This document shows, piece after piece, positions 1 through 8,157 of a stretch of 64,000 nucleotides of DNA. Origin of the DNA: Paenibacillus sp. MMS18-CY102 (GTDB lineage Bacteria > Bacillota > Bacilli > Paenibacillales > Paenibacillaceae); the NCBI RefSeq assembly GCF_009789195.1, contig NZ_WSTC01000004.1, positions 151,579 to 215,578 on the forward strand, written 5' to 3'. The stretch's first letter is position 1, and every line of letters starts with the position of its first letter. Under the pieces are notes generated by a model. The model ran no database searches and had not been told where the DNA came from. It saw only the letters and a program-made list of their open reading frames with translations. A program made the translations under genes and the position numbers.

Positions 1-299
1 TGGCCAACGTCCTAGAAGCACGAGGGCTCATTGAGCGGCATCGCGACCCTTCCGACCGGCGCGCTGTGCTGCTCAGGTTAACAATTGCAGGCGAACAGAT
101 GACTCAGGATGCGGAAGCCACTATGCTGCGCACAATCGGTGCCGTCGTCGAGCATCTGGGCATTGAGCGGAGCCAGCAATTGATCGGCCTCTTGGATGAC
201 GTGTTCCAATTTTATAGCGATAACGGCGCTACTGCCTGCACGCCTGAAAAGCATGAGCCGCCCGCAACTAACCGCAATGGCGGCCCCCTACAAATTTGA
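1..299 (+). CDS. MarR-family transcriptional regulator, 3' part only
   Basis: The reading frame is open from the left edge (first full codon at position 3), so the start lies outside the window. The visible part begins inside the wing of a MarR winged helix: GLIERHRDPSDRR is the family's characteristic beta-hairpin with the conserved Asp-Arg-Arg, followed by a C-terminal dimerisation helix and a polar tail. It ends 19 bases before an ABC exporter gene on the same strand. That is the usual arrangement of a drug-responsive repressor controlling its exporter operon. The ligand cannot be inferred. The GTG at 66 is an internal valine, not a start. Confidence 0.85.
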   Translation, partial: ANVLEARGLIERHRDPSDRRAVLLRLTIAGEQMTQDAEATMLRTIGAVVEHLGIERSQQLIGLLDDVFQFYSDNGATACTPEKHEPPATNRNGGPLQI

Positions 300-318
300 A
301 TGAGGTGAATGTCAGAAG

Positions 319-2058
319 ATGATTAAGCTATTGCGTTATTTGAAGCCTTACTGGATTGCTGTATCGCTTGTCCTATTGTTCGTCTTCTTGCAATCGTTAT
401 CCGATCTCTATCTGCCCACTTTAATGGCGGACATCGTTGACAAAGGGATCGTAACCGGCGACACCCCTTATATTTGGCGAATCGGCGGCTTTATGCTGCT
501 TATCGCACTCCTAGGTGCGATCTGTTCCATTGGTGCCAGCTACCTATCTGCCAAATCTGCTGGCAGTTTCGGGCGCGACCTGCGCAGCAAGCTGTTCGCC
601 CATGTCGAGAAATTTTCGCTCAACGAATTCGATAAGATCGGCACCGCTTCCTTAATTACGCGGACGACGAACGATATCACGCAGGTCCAGCAGGTTCTGA
701 CGATGATGATGCGCGTCATGGTCATGGCTCCGCTCATGTGCTTTGGCGGCATTATTATGGCCCTATCGCGCGATGTTAAGCTCTCGTTCGTCATCATCGG
801 GCTCGTGCCCATCATTGCCTTGGTTATCCTGATCGTCTCCTTCCGTACAATTCCGCTCTTCAAGCTGCAGCAAAAAAGGCTGGACCAACTCAACCTCGTC
901 CTGCGTGAGCACTTGACCGGCATTCGTGTCATCCGTGCGTTCAACCGGACTGGCCACGAGCAATCCCGCTTTACCGATGCGAACGCCAATTTGACTGATA
1001 CGGCAGTAAAGGTCAACCGGATGATGGCCGCCCTCATGCCTGTTATGATGCTGGTCGTCAACTTCGCGAGCATCGCGATTATTTGGTACGGCGGCATTCG
1101 AATCGATAATGGCGGCATGCAGGTCGGCGACCTGATGGCGTTTATCCAATATGCGTGGCAGATCATGTTCGCCCTCATCTTTGCATCGATGATGTTCGTC
1201 ATGGTTCCCCGCGCATCCGCATCTGCAGCGCGCATCCAGGAGGTGTTCGACATGCAGCCGAACATCGCCGATCCCGCGAAACGTGCAGCATCAACCTCCT
1301 CGCAAGGCGAAGCGAAGGGCTTTATCGAATTCCGCGACGTCTCGTTCCGCTATCCCGGCGCTGAGATGAATGCCCTATCGAACATCTCGTTCACCGCTGC
1401 GCCTGGGGAAATTACAGCCATTATCGGCGGCACGGGCTCAGGCAAATCAACAATGATCAATCTCATTCCGCGCTTCTATGACGTGAGCGAGGGCGCCGTT
1501 CTCATCGATGGCGTCGACGTCCGGGAGATGACACAGCAAGCGCTGCGCGGGGCAATCGGCCTTGTGCCGCAGAAGGCCTCATTGTTCACCGGCACCATTG
1601 CCGAGAACATTCGGTTCGGCCATGAAGAAGCAACCGATGAAGAGGTGCAGCATGCAGCGGCTGTAGCACAGGCGGCAGACTTTATCGGCAAAATGCCTGA
1701 CGGCTACCAATCGCTCATCACCCAAGGCGGCACCAACGTCTCCGGCGGGCAAAAGCAGCGGCTGTCCATCGCCCGCGCCCTCGTCCGGAAACCGTCGATC
1801 TATCTGTTCGACGACAGCTTCTCCGCGCTCGACTTCAAAACGGATGCGAAGCTGCGCGCTGCCCTTCGTCCAGAGACCGCCGAGGCTGCCTTGATCATCG
1901 TCGCCCAACGGGTAAGCACCGTCATGGATGCCGATCGCATCATCGTGCTCGATGAAGGCCGCATTGCCGGCATCGGCACGCATCGCGAGTTGTTAGCGAA
2001 TAACGAGATTTATCGGGAGATCGTCACGTCGCAGCTGTCAGAGGAGGAGATCGCATGA
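319..2058 (+). CDS. ABC exporter half-transporter, degenerate-site subunit
   Basis: This 579-residue protein has an N-terminal six-helix type IV exporter membrane domain (about residues 1-310) and a C-terminal ATPase domain. Walker A is GGTGSGKST at 370-378, the signature is VSGGQ, and Walker B ends in LFDD. The catalytic glutamate is therefore replaced by Asp499. In heterodimeric exporters such as TM287/288 one subunit carries exactly this replacement and contributes the non-hydrolytic site. The next gene, overlapping by 4 bases, carries the complementary features, so the two should form one heterodimer. Substrate unknown; drug or lipid export is the usual role. Confidence 0.93.
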   Translation: MIKLLRYLKPYWIAVSLVLLFVFLQSLSDLYLPTLMADIVDKGIVTGDTPYIWRIGGFMLLIALLGAICSIGASYLSAKSAGSFGRDLRSKLFAHVEKFSLNEFDKIGTASLITRTTNDITQVQQVLTMMMRVMVMAPLMCFGGIIMALSRDVKLSFVIIGLVPIIALVILIVSFRTIPLFKLQQKRLDQLNLVLREHLTGIRVIRAFNRTGHEQSRFTDANANLTDTAVKVNRMMAALMPVMMLVVNFASIAIIWYGGIRIDNGGMQVGDLMAFIQYAWQIMFALIFASMMFVMVPRASASAARIQEVFDMQPNIADPAKRAASTSSQGEAKGFIEFRDVSFRYPGAEMNALSNISFTAAPGEITAIIGGTGSGKSTMINLIPRFYDVSEGAVLIDGVDVREMTQQALRGAIGLVPQKASLFTGTIAENIRFGHEEATDEEVQHAAAVAQAADFIGKMPDGYQSLITQGGTNVSGGQKQRLSIARALVRKPSIYLFDDSFSALDFKTDAKLRAALRPETAEAALIIVAQRVSTVMDADRIIVLDEGRIAGIGTHRELLANNEIYREIVTSQLSEEEIA

Positions 2059-4046
2059 GCAAACAAGTGAAGGCGCCATATATGGCAGCTGACCAAGGCG
2101 CAGGGCAAGGCGGGCCGCGTCCGGGCGGCGCTGGCCCCCGTCCCGGAGGCCCCCCTGGCGGTGGCATGAATCCTAGCGCAATGGGCTTCGGCCCGCGCGG
2201 CGGCCCAGGCGGCATGATGGGGCAAGGGCAGAAAGCGAAGAACTTTAAGGTCACGCTCCGACGCCTCATCCGGTACTTGCACCCGCATCGCGGCGCGTTG
2301 CTCGTCGTCTTGCTAACCGCTGTGCTTAGCACGGTATTCTCGATTCTCGGCCCAAAAATTCTAGGCAATGCCACAACGAAGCTGTTCGAAGGCTTAATGG
2401 CCAAAAAGAATGGCATCGCTGGCGCAGCCATCGACTTCGACGCTATCTTCAAGATCCTGCTCACGCTAGCCGTGCTCTACATCATTAGCGCCGTGTTCAG
2501 CTATATTCAGCAACACGTCATGGCTGGCGTAGCCCAACGAACCGTATACGGCATCCGCGAGGACGTGAATGCAAAGCTCGCGAAGCTGCCGCTTAAGTTC
2601 TACGACGGGCGATCCCATGGCGAAGTGCTCAGCCGCGCGGTCAACGATATCGACAATATTAGCGGAACGCTCCAGCAGAGCTTAACGCAATTCATAACAG
2701 CTATCGTTACGTTGATCGGCGTAGTCGTCATGATGCTAACGATTAGCCCGTTGATGACGCTCATTACGATTATTACGCTGCCGCTCAGCTTTATCGCTAT
2801 CAAAATGATAGCGTCGCGGTCACAGCGGCATTTTGCCGGCCAACAGAAAGCGCTAGGCGAATTAAATGGCCATGTTGAAGAAATGTACACAGGCCATCCG
2901 ATCGTCAAAGCATTCGGCCGCGAACAAACGTCCATCGCCAAATTCGATGAAGTAAACGAAAGGCTTTATCAATCCGGCTATCGCGCCCAGTTCATCTCCG
3001 GCATTATCATGCCGCTTATGGGCTTCATCGGCAATATCGGCTACGTGCTCGTCAGCGTTGCGGGCGGCATTCTCGTCCTGCACAAGGCGATTACAATCGG
3101 CGATGTGCAAGCGTTCATCTCTTACTCGCGCCAATTCGCAATGCCGATTACGCAGACCGCGCAAATCGCGAATATCATCCAATCGACGATCGCCTCCGCA
3201 GAGCGCGTATTCGAGCTTTTGGATGAAGAGGAAGAAGTCCCGGGTGCAGAGCGCAGCGTGGACTTGCAGAAAAAAACCGCCGCACAAGGCATCCAAGGCG
3301 AGGTTCGCTTCGAGCATGTGAAGTTCGGTTATAAAGCTGATGCCTTGCTTATGGACGATTTGAACATCAACGTCCAGCCCGGCCAAACGATCGCCATCGT
3401 TGGACCTACAGGCGCCGGCAAGACGACGCTCATCAACTTGCTCATGCGGTTCTACGAGTTGAACGGCGGGCGCATTACCGTCAACGGCACTAACATTACG
3501 GAAATGTCGCGCGCCGAGCTGCGCAGCAACTTCGGCATGGTGCTGCAGGATACGTGGCTGTTCAACGGCACGATCCGCGACAACATCGCTTACGGCCGCA
3601 TTGGCGCAACGGAAACCGATGTCGTGCGGGCAGCGAAGGCGGCTTACGCCGACCACTTCATCCGTACGCTGCCAGATGGCTATAACACGGTCCTTAATGA
3701 GGAAGCATCGAACATCTCGCAAGGGCAGAAACAGTTGCTTACGATCGCGCGGGCCATTCTCGCCGATCCCCAGATCCTCATCCTCGACGAGGCGACAAGC
3801 AGCGTCGATACGCGGACCGAGGTGCATATCCAGCAAGCGATGAACACGCTGATGGAAGGCCGCACGAGCTTCGTCATCGCGCATCGGCTATCCACGATTC
3901 GCGACGCTGACCGCATTCTCGTCATGAACCAAGGCGCGGTCATCGAGCAAGGCTCCCATGAGGAGCTGCTCGCGCAGCGCGGCTTCTATGCCGACCTGTA
4001 CGAGAGCCAATTCGCTGCATCGAAGAAACAGACGGAAGCGATTTAG
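2055..4046 (+). CDS. ABC exporter half-transporter, catalytic subunit with Gly/Pro-rich N-terminus
   Basis: The start ATG overlaps the previous stop (ATGA), indicating translational coupling. The protein has 663 residues. A roughly 60-residue Gly/Pro/Met-rich cytoplasmic leader is followed by a six-helix membrane domain and an ATPase domain with Walker A GPTGAGKTT and Walker B ILDE (Asp578, catalytic Glu579). Its signature is ISQGQ instead of LSGGQ. Paired with the upstream subunit, the degenerate site would combine that subunit's Walker motifs with this signature, and the consensus site the reverse. The low-complexity leader is unusual for the family and its role is unknown. A strong terminator follows after about 110 bases. 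Confidence 0.93.
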   Translation: MSKQVKAPYMAADQGAGQGGPRPGGAGPRPGGPPGGGMNPSAMGFGPRGGPGGMMGQGQKAKNFKVTLRRLIRYLHPHRGALLVVLLTAVLSTVFSILGPKILGNATTKLFEGLMAKKNGIAGAAIDFDAIFKILLTLAVLYIISAVFSYIQQHVMAGVAQRTVYGIREDVNAKLAKLPLKFYDGRSHGEVLSRAVNDIDNISGTLQQSLTQFITAIVTLIGVVVMMLTISPLMTLITIITLPLSFIAIKMIASRSQRHFAGQQKALGELNGHVEEMYTGHPIVKAFGREQTSIAKFDEVNERLYQSGYRAQFISGIIMPLMGFIGNIGYVLVSVAGGILVLHKAITIGDVQAFISYSRQFAMPITQTAQIANIIQSTIASAERVFELLDEEEEVPGAERSVDLQKKTAAQGIQGEVRFEHVKFGYKADALLMDDLNINVQPGQTIAIVGPTGAGKTTLINLLMRFYELNGGRITVNGTNITEMSRAELRSNFGMVLQDTWLFNGTIRDNIAYGRIGATETDVVRAAKAAYADHFIRTLPDGYNTVLNEEASNISQGQKQLLTIARAILADPQILILDEATSSVDTRTEVHIQQAMNTLMEGRTSFVIAHRLSTIRDADRILVMNQGAVIEQGSHEELLAQRGFYADLYESQFAASKKQTEAI

Positions 4047-4152
4047 TGCCTTCACTTACTACTTACGCTAGCCGAGCAGCGGACCTGTCCCAAAGAGTAG
4101 GCCCGCTTACTTGAAAGAACCCGCTCACTTCATAAAACAACGCAGCAGAAAT

Positions 4153-4203
4153 CAAGAAATGGCGGTGCAAGGGGTTATCCCTGCGCCACCATTTCTTTTT
4201 TTC
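4153..4203 (+). terminator. Rho-independent terminator of the ABC exporter operon
   Basis: A long hairpin with arms beginning AGAAATGG and ending CCATTTCT encloses a GC-rich stem and a GTTAT loop, and runs into a T tract. It lies downstream of the exporter on the plus strand. Confidence 0.85.
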
Positions 4204-4290
4204 GATTGCTGCTTTCTTGAGCAGATAATCGGCGAGCGAAGGGCACTCAGCCGAGTAGGCACTAACAGTCGATGCAGGGCTTTCTATTTC

Positions 4291-4473
4291 TAACGGACAT
4301 AGCAGCCGTTATTTGACCAAAATCGAGCACTTTATGGCTCTAACGGACCTACCAGCCCTTATTTAGCTAAAAAACCTTCCGTGAGGCAACGAAATGGCTA
4401 AATAACGGCCATGGTGTCCGTTACATTTGTAATCGACGCATATGGAGAGCTATAACGGCTGTACGGTCCGTTA
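4291..4473. repeat. Composite palindromic repeat element, family A, copy 1
   Basis: Four copies of a roughly 27-base unit, TAACGGAC followed by about 6 variable bases and GCCGTTATTT, start near 4291 and 4341 (forward) and 4397 and 4452 (inverted). Spacing is about 50-55 bases. Each unit is itself partly palindromic, with TAACGG against CCGTTA. The same two-forward, two-inverted layout recurs at 62502-62684. The element fills most of the gene-free stretch 4204-4600; nothing else convincing is seen there. Function unknown. Confidence 0.8.
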
Positions 4474-4664
4474 AAAAAAGGCGTATCTTTACATGCGGGG
4501 CCTTTGGGATGGTCCCTTCATTTGGAAAAATTTTAATGGACACCCCAATATATTCCGAAGTATAATGTTCGACGCGATATAGGATAAAAGACATGGTTCG
4601 CAAGCAACAAAACAGCCTGATTTATTTTCATTTATTCCAATTATTAGTCGGAGGTGCCTTTATT

Positions 4665-6416
4665 TTGTCCAAGAAAATGCTATACAAATTGCTCGGCCTG
4701 CTCGCCATCATCAGCCTGCTGCAGACGCAAGCGGTTGCTTTCGCAAGCAAGGGGGACGACTCGATTGATCAAGCACAGCATATTGAAGTGAACCAATCCT
4801 ATTCGGGCCTCATTTCCGAGAGCGGTGACGCGAATTACTACCATTTTAGGCTAGATACAGCCGGCCAGGTTGATATCACAATGCCGAACGTCAGCGGCAA
4901 GAGCTGGAACTACACGCTGTATGACAGCAGCGGCAAGCAATTCCCGTGGTATAACTACACCAGCTATAACGAGCTCGCCAAGGGCGATACGGTATCCAGT
5001 GTCGGGCTGCCAGCCGGGGACTACTATATAAGCATTCACCGTTATGATGGCGATGTTTACAAAACCCCTTACTCTTTTCAGCTGAAATTCACGCCAGGCA
5101 ACACGTTCGAGAAAGAGAACAACGACACATTAACGGCAGCAACGTTAATTTCAACCAACCAGAACTACCAAGCTCGCCTGCAATACAACAGTGACGTCGA
5201 CTACTACAAATTCACCCTGCCGAAGAGCGGCAAAGCATCGGTTATTCTCCCGAATGTGAGCGGCGTCAGCTGGGCTTACCAGCTGTACAATAGCGAAGGC
5301 AAGGAATTCCCTTGGGGCAACTATACCGATTACAACGAGCTTGCCAAAGGCAACAGCATTTCAAGCGTCGGCCTGCCGGCAGGCGAATATTATTTGCGCG
5401 TAAGCCGCTATGACGGCACCGTCAGCACTACGCCATATACGCTGCAAGTAAAATATGAAGCTGGCGATACGTATGAGAAAGAAAATAACGACACGTTGTC
5501 CTCTGCCACGCCTGTCGTTGTAAACAAAACCTATGACACTCGGCTGCAATATAACAATGACGTCGATTTCTACAAATTTAATCTGCCGAAGAGCGGCAAG
5601 CTGTCCCTCGTCATTCCGAACGTAAGCGGCAAGAGCTGGACCTACCAGCTATATGATAGCGAAGGCAATTCGTTCGCTTGGTACGGCTATACCGACTACA
5701 ATGAACTCGCCAAAGGCAACACGGTCTCAAGCGTCGGCCTGCCAGCAGGCGACTACTATGTGCGCATCAGCCGTTATGACGGCAGTGTGAGCAGCACATC
5801 CTACTCGCTTCTGCTAAAGCTCACGCCAGGCGATACGTATGAGAAAGAGAACAACGACAAGCTTTCCACAGCGACGCCTGTATCAGTAAATAAGCTGTAT
5901 GAAGCTCGCCTGCAGCATAGCAGCGACTACGACTACTACAAGTTCACGCTATCTTCCAAGTCAGCCATCTCGATCGGCCAGATCAAGGGGTATGCTGATC
6001 AGTATTTGTACGTCAACCTGCTAGATAGCAAAGGAAACTATTTCGACACATCGAGTGGTAAAGTGACGCTCGCTCCCGGCACCTACTATCTCACTGTCAA
6101 CGGCAACTCCGGCGATTACAAGTTCAAGGTTAATGCCGCATCGCTCCCGTTGGCCGCTAAGCAAGTGACGGTCGTTAACAAAAAAGGAACGTCCAACGAT
6201 ACCTTGACGGTATCCAACATTAAAAAAGGCGATGCCGTTAAAGTGTACAGCAAACAAGGCAAGCTGCTGGCGCAAACAACACTCGCCTCTGGCACGAAAG
6301 CTACTTTGAAGCTTACGCAGCTGAGCAGCACTGGCGGCGACCTGTATGTTTCGGTGACGAATGCCGGCCTGCAAGAGAGCGGCAAAATTACAGTAAAGTA
6401 TAGCAAAGAATCGTAA
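4665..6416 (+). CDS. Secreted protein with PPC-like beta-sandwich repeats
   Basis: The chosen start is TTG 4665, nine bases after a GGAGGT site; it begins a clean signal peptide (SKKMLYKLLGLLAIISLL, ending near AFA). The mature protein contains repeats of about 122 residues. The boundary motif, an aromatic residue plus EKENND, recurs at 5106, 5472 and 5838, exactly 366 bases apart. Each unit has the pattern D-D/N-YYKF...SGK...VSG.SW.YQLY...GLPAGDYYVRI, typical of bacterial pre-peptidase C-terminal (PPC-like) domains. A shorter fourth unit and a distinct 80-residue C-terminal beta domain follow. No catalytic domain or sorting signal is present, so a structural or carbohydrate/peptide-binding role is likely. 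A truncated paralogue follows. Confidence 0.8.
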   Translation: MSKKMLYKLLGLLAIISLLQTQAVAFASKGDDSIDQAQHIEVNQSYSGLISESGDANYYHFRLDTAGQVDITMPNVSGKSWNYTLYDSSGKQFPWYNYTSYNELAKGDTVSSVGLPAGDYYISIHRYDGDVYKTPYSFQLKFTPGNTFEKENNDTLTAATLISTNQNYQARLQYNSDVDYYKFTLPKSGKASVILPNVSGVSWAYQLYNSEGKEFPWGNYTDYNELAKGNSISSVGLPAGEYYLRVSRYDGTVSTTPYTLQVKYEAGDTYEKENNDTLSSATPVVVNKTYDTRLQYNNDVDFYKFNLPKSGKLSLVIPNVSGKSWTYQLYDSEGNSFAWYGYTDYNELAKGNTVSSVGLPAGDYYVRISRYDGSVSSTSYSLLLKLTPGDTYEKENNDKLSTATPVSVNKLYEARLQHSSDYDYYKFTLSSKSAISIGQIKGYADQYLYVNLLDSKGNYFDTSSGKVTLAPGTYYLTVNGNSGDYKFKVNAASLPLAAKQVTVVNKKGTSNDTLTVSNIKKGDAVKVYSKQGKLLAQTTLASGTKATLKLTQLSSTGGDLYVSVTNAGLQESGKITVKYSKES

Positions 6417-6436
6417 CACCCTTTTATCCAGCATCT

Positions 6437-6474
6437 CAAAAAACCGTCATGGCATGCCGCCTTGACGGTTTTTT
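6437..6474 (+). terminator. Terminator after the first PPC-repeat gene
   Basis: AAACCGTCA pairs with TGACGGTTT around a GC-containing loop and is followed by six T residues. It lies between the two tandem paralogues, so the second is probably transcribed on its own. Confidence 0.8.
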
Positions 6475-6522
6475 CACAAGACCAATCCATGTAGATGAAT
6501 ACATACGAGGGAGGTGGCTTAT

Positions 6523-8085
6523 TTGTTTATTCAAACGAATCAAAAACGTTTCACGTTGATCAGCCTGCTTACTATAGCCATCCTCCTCCAGTTGCAGGGG
6601 GCAGCTTCTGCAAACAGCGGCGATGATTCCATTGCTACAGCTAAACCTATTGCGTTCAACCAAACTTATACCGGACAATTGTCCAATGCGAACGATGCCA
6701 ATTTCTATGCATTTGTGTTGAAGACGGACGGCAAGCTGAACATCAGCTTATCCAATGTAAGCAATAAAAGCTGGCGCTTCGTACTTTATAATGCTAAAGG
6801 CGTAAAGTTCCCTTGGTCCGAGCATACGCATGAGTTTGCTAGCGGGAATACAGAAAGCAATATCGGATTGCCGGCAGGGAAGTATTTTATCAAAGTCGAA
6901 CGTAATGGCGGCAATACGAGCAATTCCCCCTTTAAGATTAAGCTCAGCTTCACTTCTAGCAGCTTATTTGAGAAAGAAGCCAATGATGCTTTGCTAAGCG
7001 CTAACCCCATTGCGATCAATCAAGAGTATCATGCTCATTTGCAACATCTTGAAGATAAAGATTATTATCAATTGTCCGTTCCAGCTAACGGAATGGCATC
7101 CATTGTTATTTCAAGCAAAGCAAACTGCAGCTACCTGTTTCAGCTATACGACAGTGACGGGAATGCCCTGACCAGGCAAGAAAGGACTCGTCTCTCCGAG
7201 AAAGCCACCAGCTACACGACTTACAATCTAAAGCTTTCTGCCGGCACCTATTATGTAAGTATCGTTGCCCTTCAGTCCTCAGCTAAAAACGAATACACGT
7301 TGCAGGCGAAATTCCAAAAAGGGGATTTTCCAGATGATGACCAAAATAGTACATTAGCAACCGCGGCATCCGTCGACGTAAACAAGGCCTACACGAACAT
7401 GCTGCAGCATAATAGCGATGTTGATTTTTTCGCTTTTACACTTCCGCATAGCGGCAAGCTGAACCTCTTCATTCTGAGCTCTGGCGACCCTATTGCCCAA
7501 TTCCAATTATACGATCGTAACGGGAAGCCATTTCAAAATGCATTATCCCATATCGGCCTGCCCGCAGGAGACTACTATGTTCGAATATCCCCTTTTGAAG
7601 GCAACTTTAATCGAACAGCCTACTCGCTCCAAATACAATTCCAGCCTGGGGACCATTATGAGCAGGAGAGCAATGATTCTGTGCTTACGTCGACACACCT
7701 CTTAACGAACAGCCTCTATGAAGGTGCCTTGCAACACGGTGGAGACCATGACTATTACCAGTTCACGCTGCCTTCTAGCGCATATGTAAATCTCGAATTG
7801 GCGAAAGAAACTGCCGCCCAACACCCACAAGCCCATTTGCTAGATATAGACGGCCATTCAATTCATGATGGGGATCTGATGAAAGGCAAGCTGCGTCTAG
7901 AAGCAGGAACGTATGTGTTAGATTTCTCTCCCCAATCGAAGTACCTAGAAACGGATTTTTTATTCTCTGAAAATAACTACAAGTTTAAAATCAATGCCAC
8001 TTCGCTCCCCCTCACGCCTGATCAGGTTCAGTTAGAGTTCAAACAAAGCCGGTCAATATGGCCCACCAAACTCCCCACCTCCTAA
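6523..8085 (+). CDS. Secreted PPC-repeat protein, shorter paralogue
   Basis: TTG 6523 follows GGGAGGTGG with 8-base spacing and is the likely start; the GTG at 6514 lies inside the ribosome-binding site. A signal peptide is followed by about four PPC-like units clearly related to the preceding gene (KENND-like boundaries, LPAGDYYVRIS, SDVDFFAFTLP). The units are more diverged from each other than in the first gene. It stops shortly after the linker LPLTPDQVQLEF, exactly where the first protein goes on with its 80-residue C-terminal domain. That domain is missing here, so this copy looks truncated or specialised. Base composition is more AT-rich than in the upstream copy. Confidence 0.75.
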   Translation: MFIQTNQKRFTLISLLTIAILLQLQGAASANSGDDSIATAKPIAFNQTYTGQLSNANDANFYAFVLKTDGKLNISLSNVSNKSWRFVLYNAKGVKFPWSEHTHEFASGNTESNIGLPAGKYFIKVERNGGNTSNSPFKIKLSFTSSSLFEKEANDALLSANPIAINQEYHAHLQHLEDKDYYQLSVPANGMASIVISSKANCSYLFQLYDSDGNALTRQERTRLSEKATSYTTYNLKLSAGTYYVSIVALQSSAKNEYTLQAKFQKGDFPDDDQNSTLATAASVDVNKAYTNMLQHNSDVDFFAFTLPHSGKLNLFILSSGDPIAQFQLYDRNGKPFQNALSHIGLPAGDYYVRISPFEGNFNRTAYSLQIQFQPGDHYEQESNDSVLTSTHLLTNSLYEGALQHGGDHDYYQFTLPSSAYVNLELAKETAAQHPQAHLLDIDGHSIHDGDLMKGKLRLEAGTYVLDFSPQSKYLETDFLFSENNYKFKINATSLPLTPDQVQLEFKQSRSIWPTKLPTS

Positions 8086-8157
8086 TAAAGGGATTTCTTG
8101 GGCATGCACCGAATTATTCCCTGATACTATTAATCGAACAAGGAGCGTATGCCTGCA

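Noticed and set aside
540..1265. Minus-strand frame of 241 codons opposite the ABC exporter gene
   Set aside because: It is antisense to a well-supported ATPase gene, has skewed Met/Arg/Ser composition and no matching family.
2862..3884. Minus-strand frame of 340 codons opposite the second exporter gene
   Set aside because: It is an antisense by-product of GC-rich codon use; it lacks a ribosome-binding site and has implausible composition.
4111..4293. 60-codon frame after the ABC exporter
   Set aside because: It spans the terminator hairpin and has no ribosome site.
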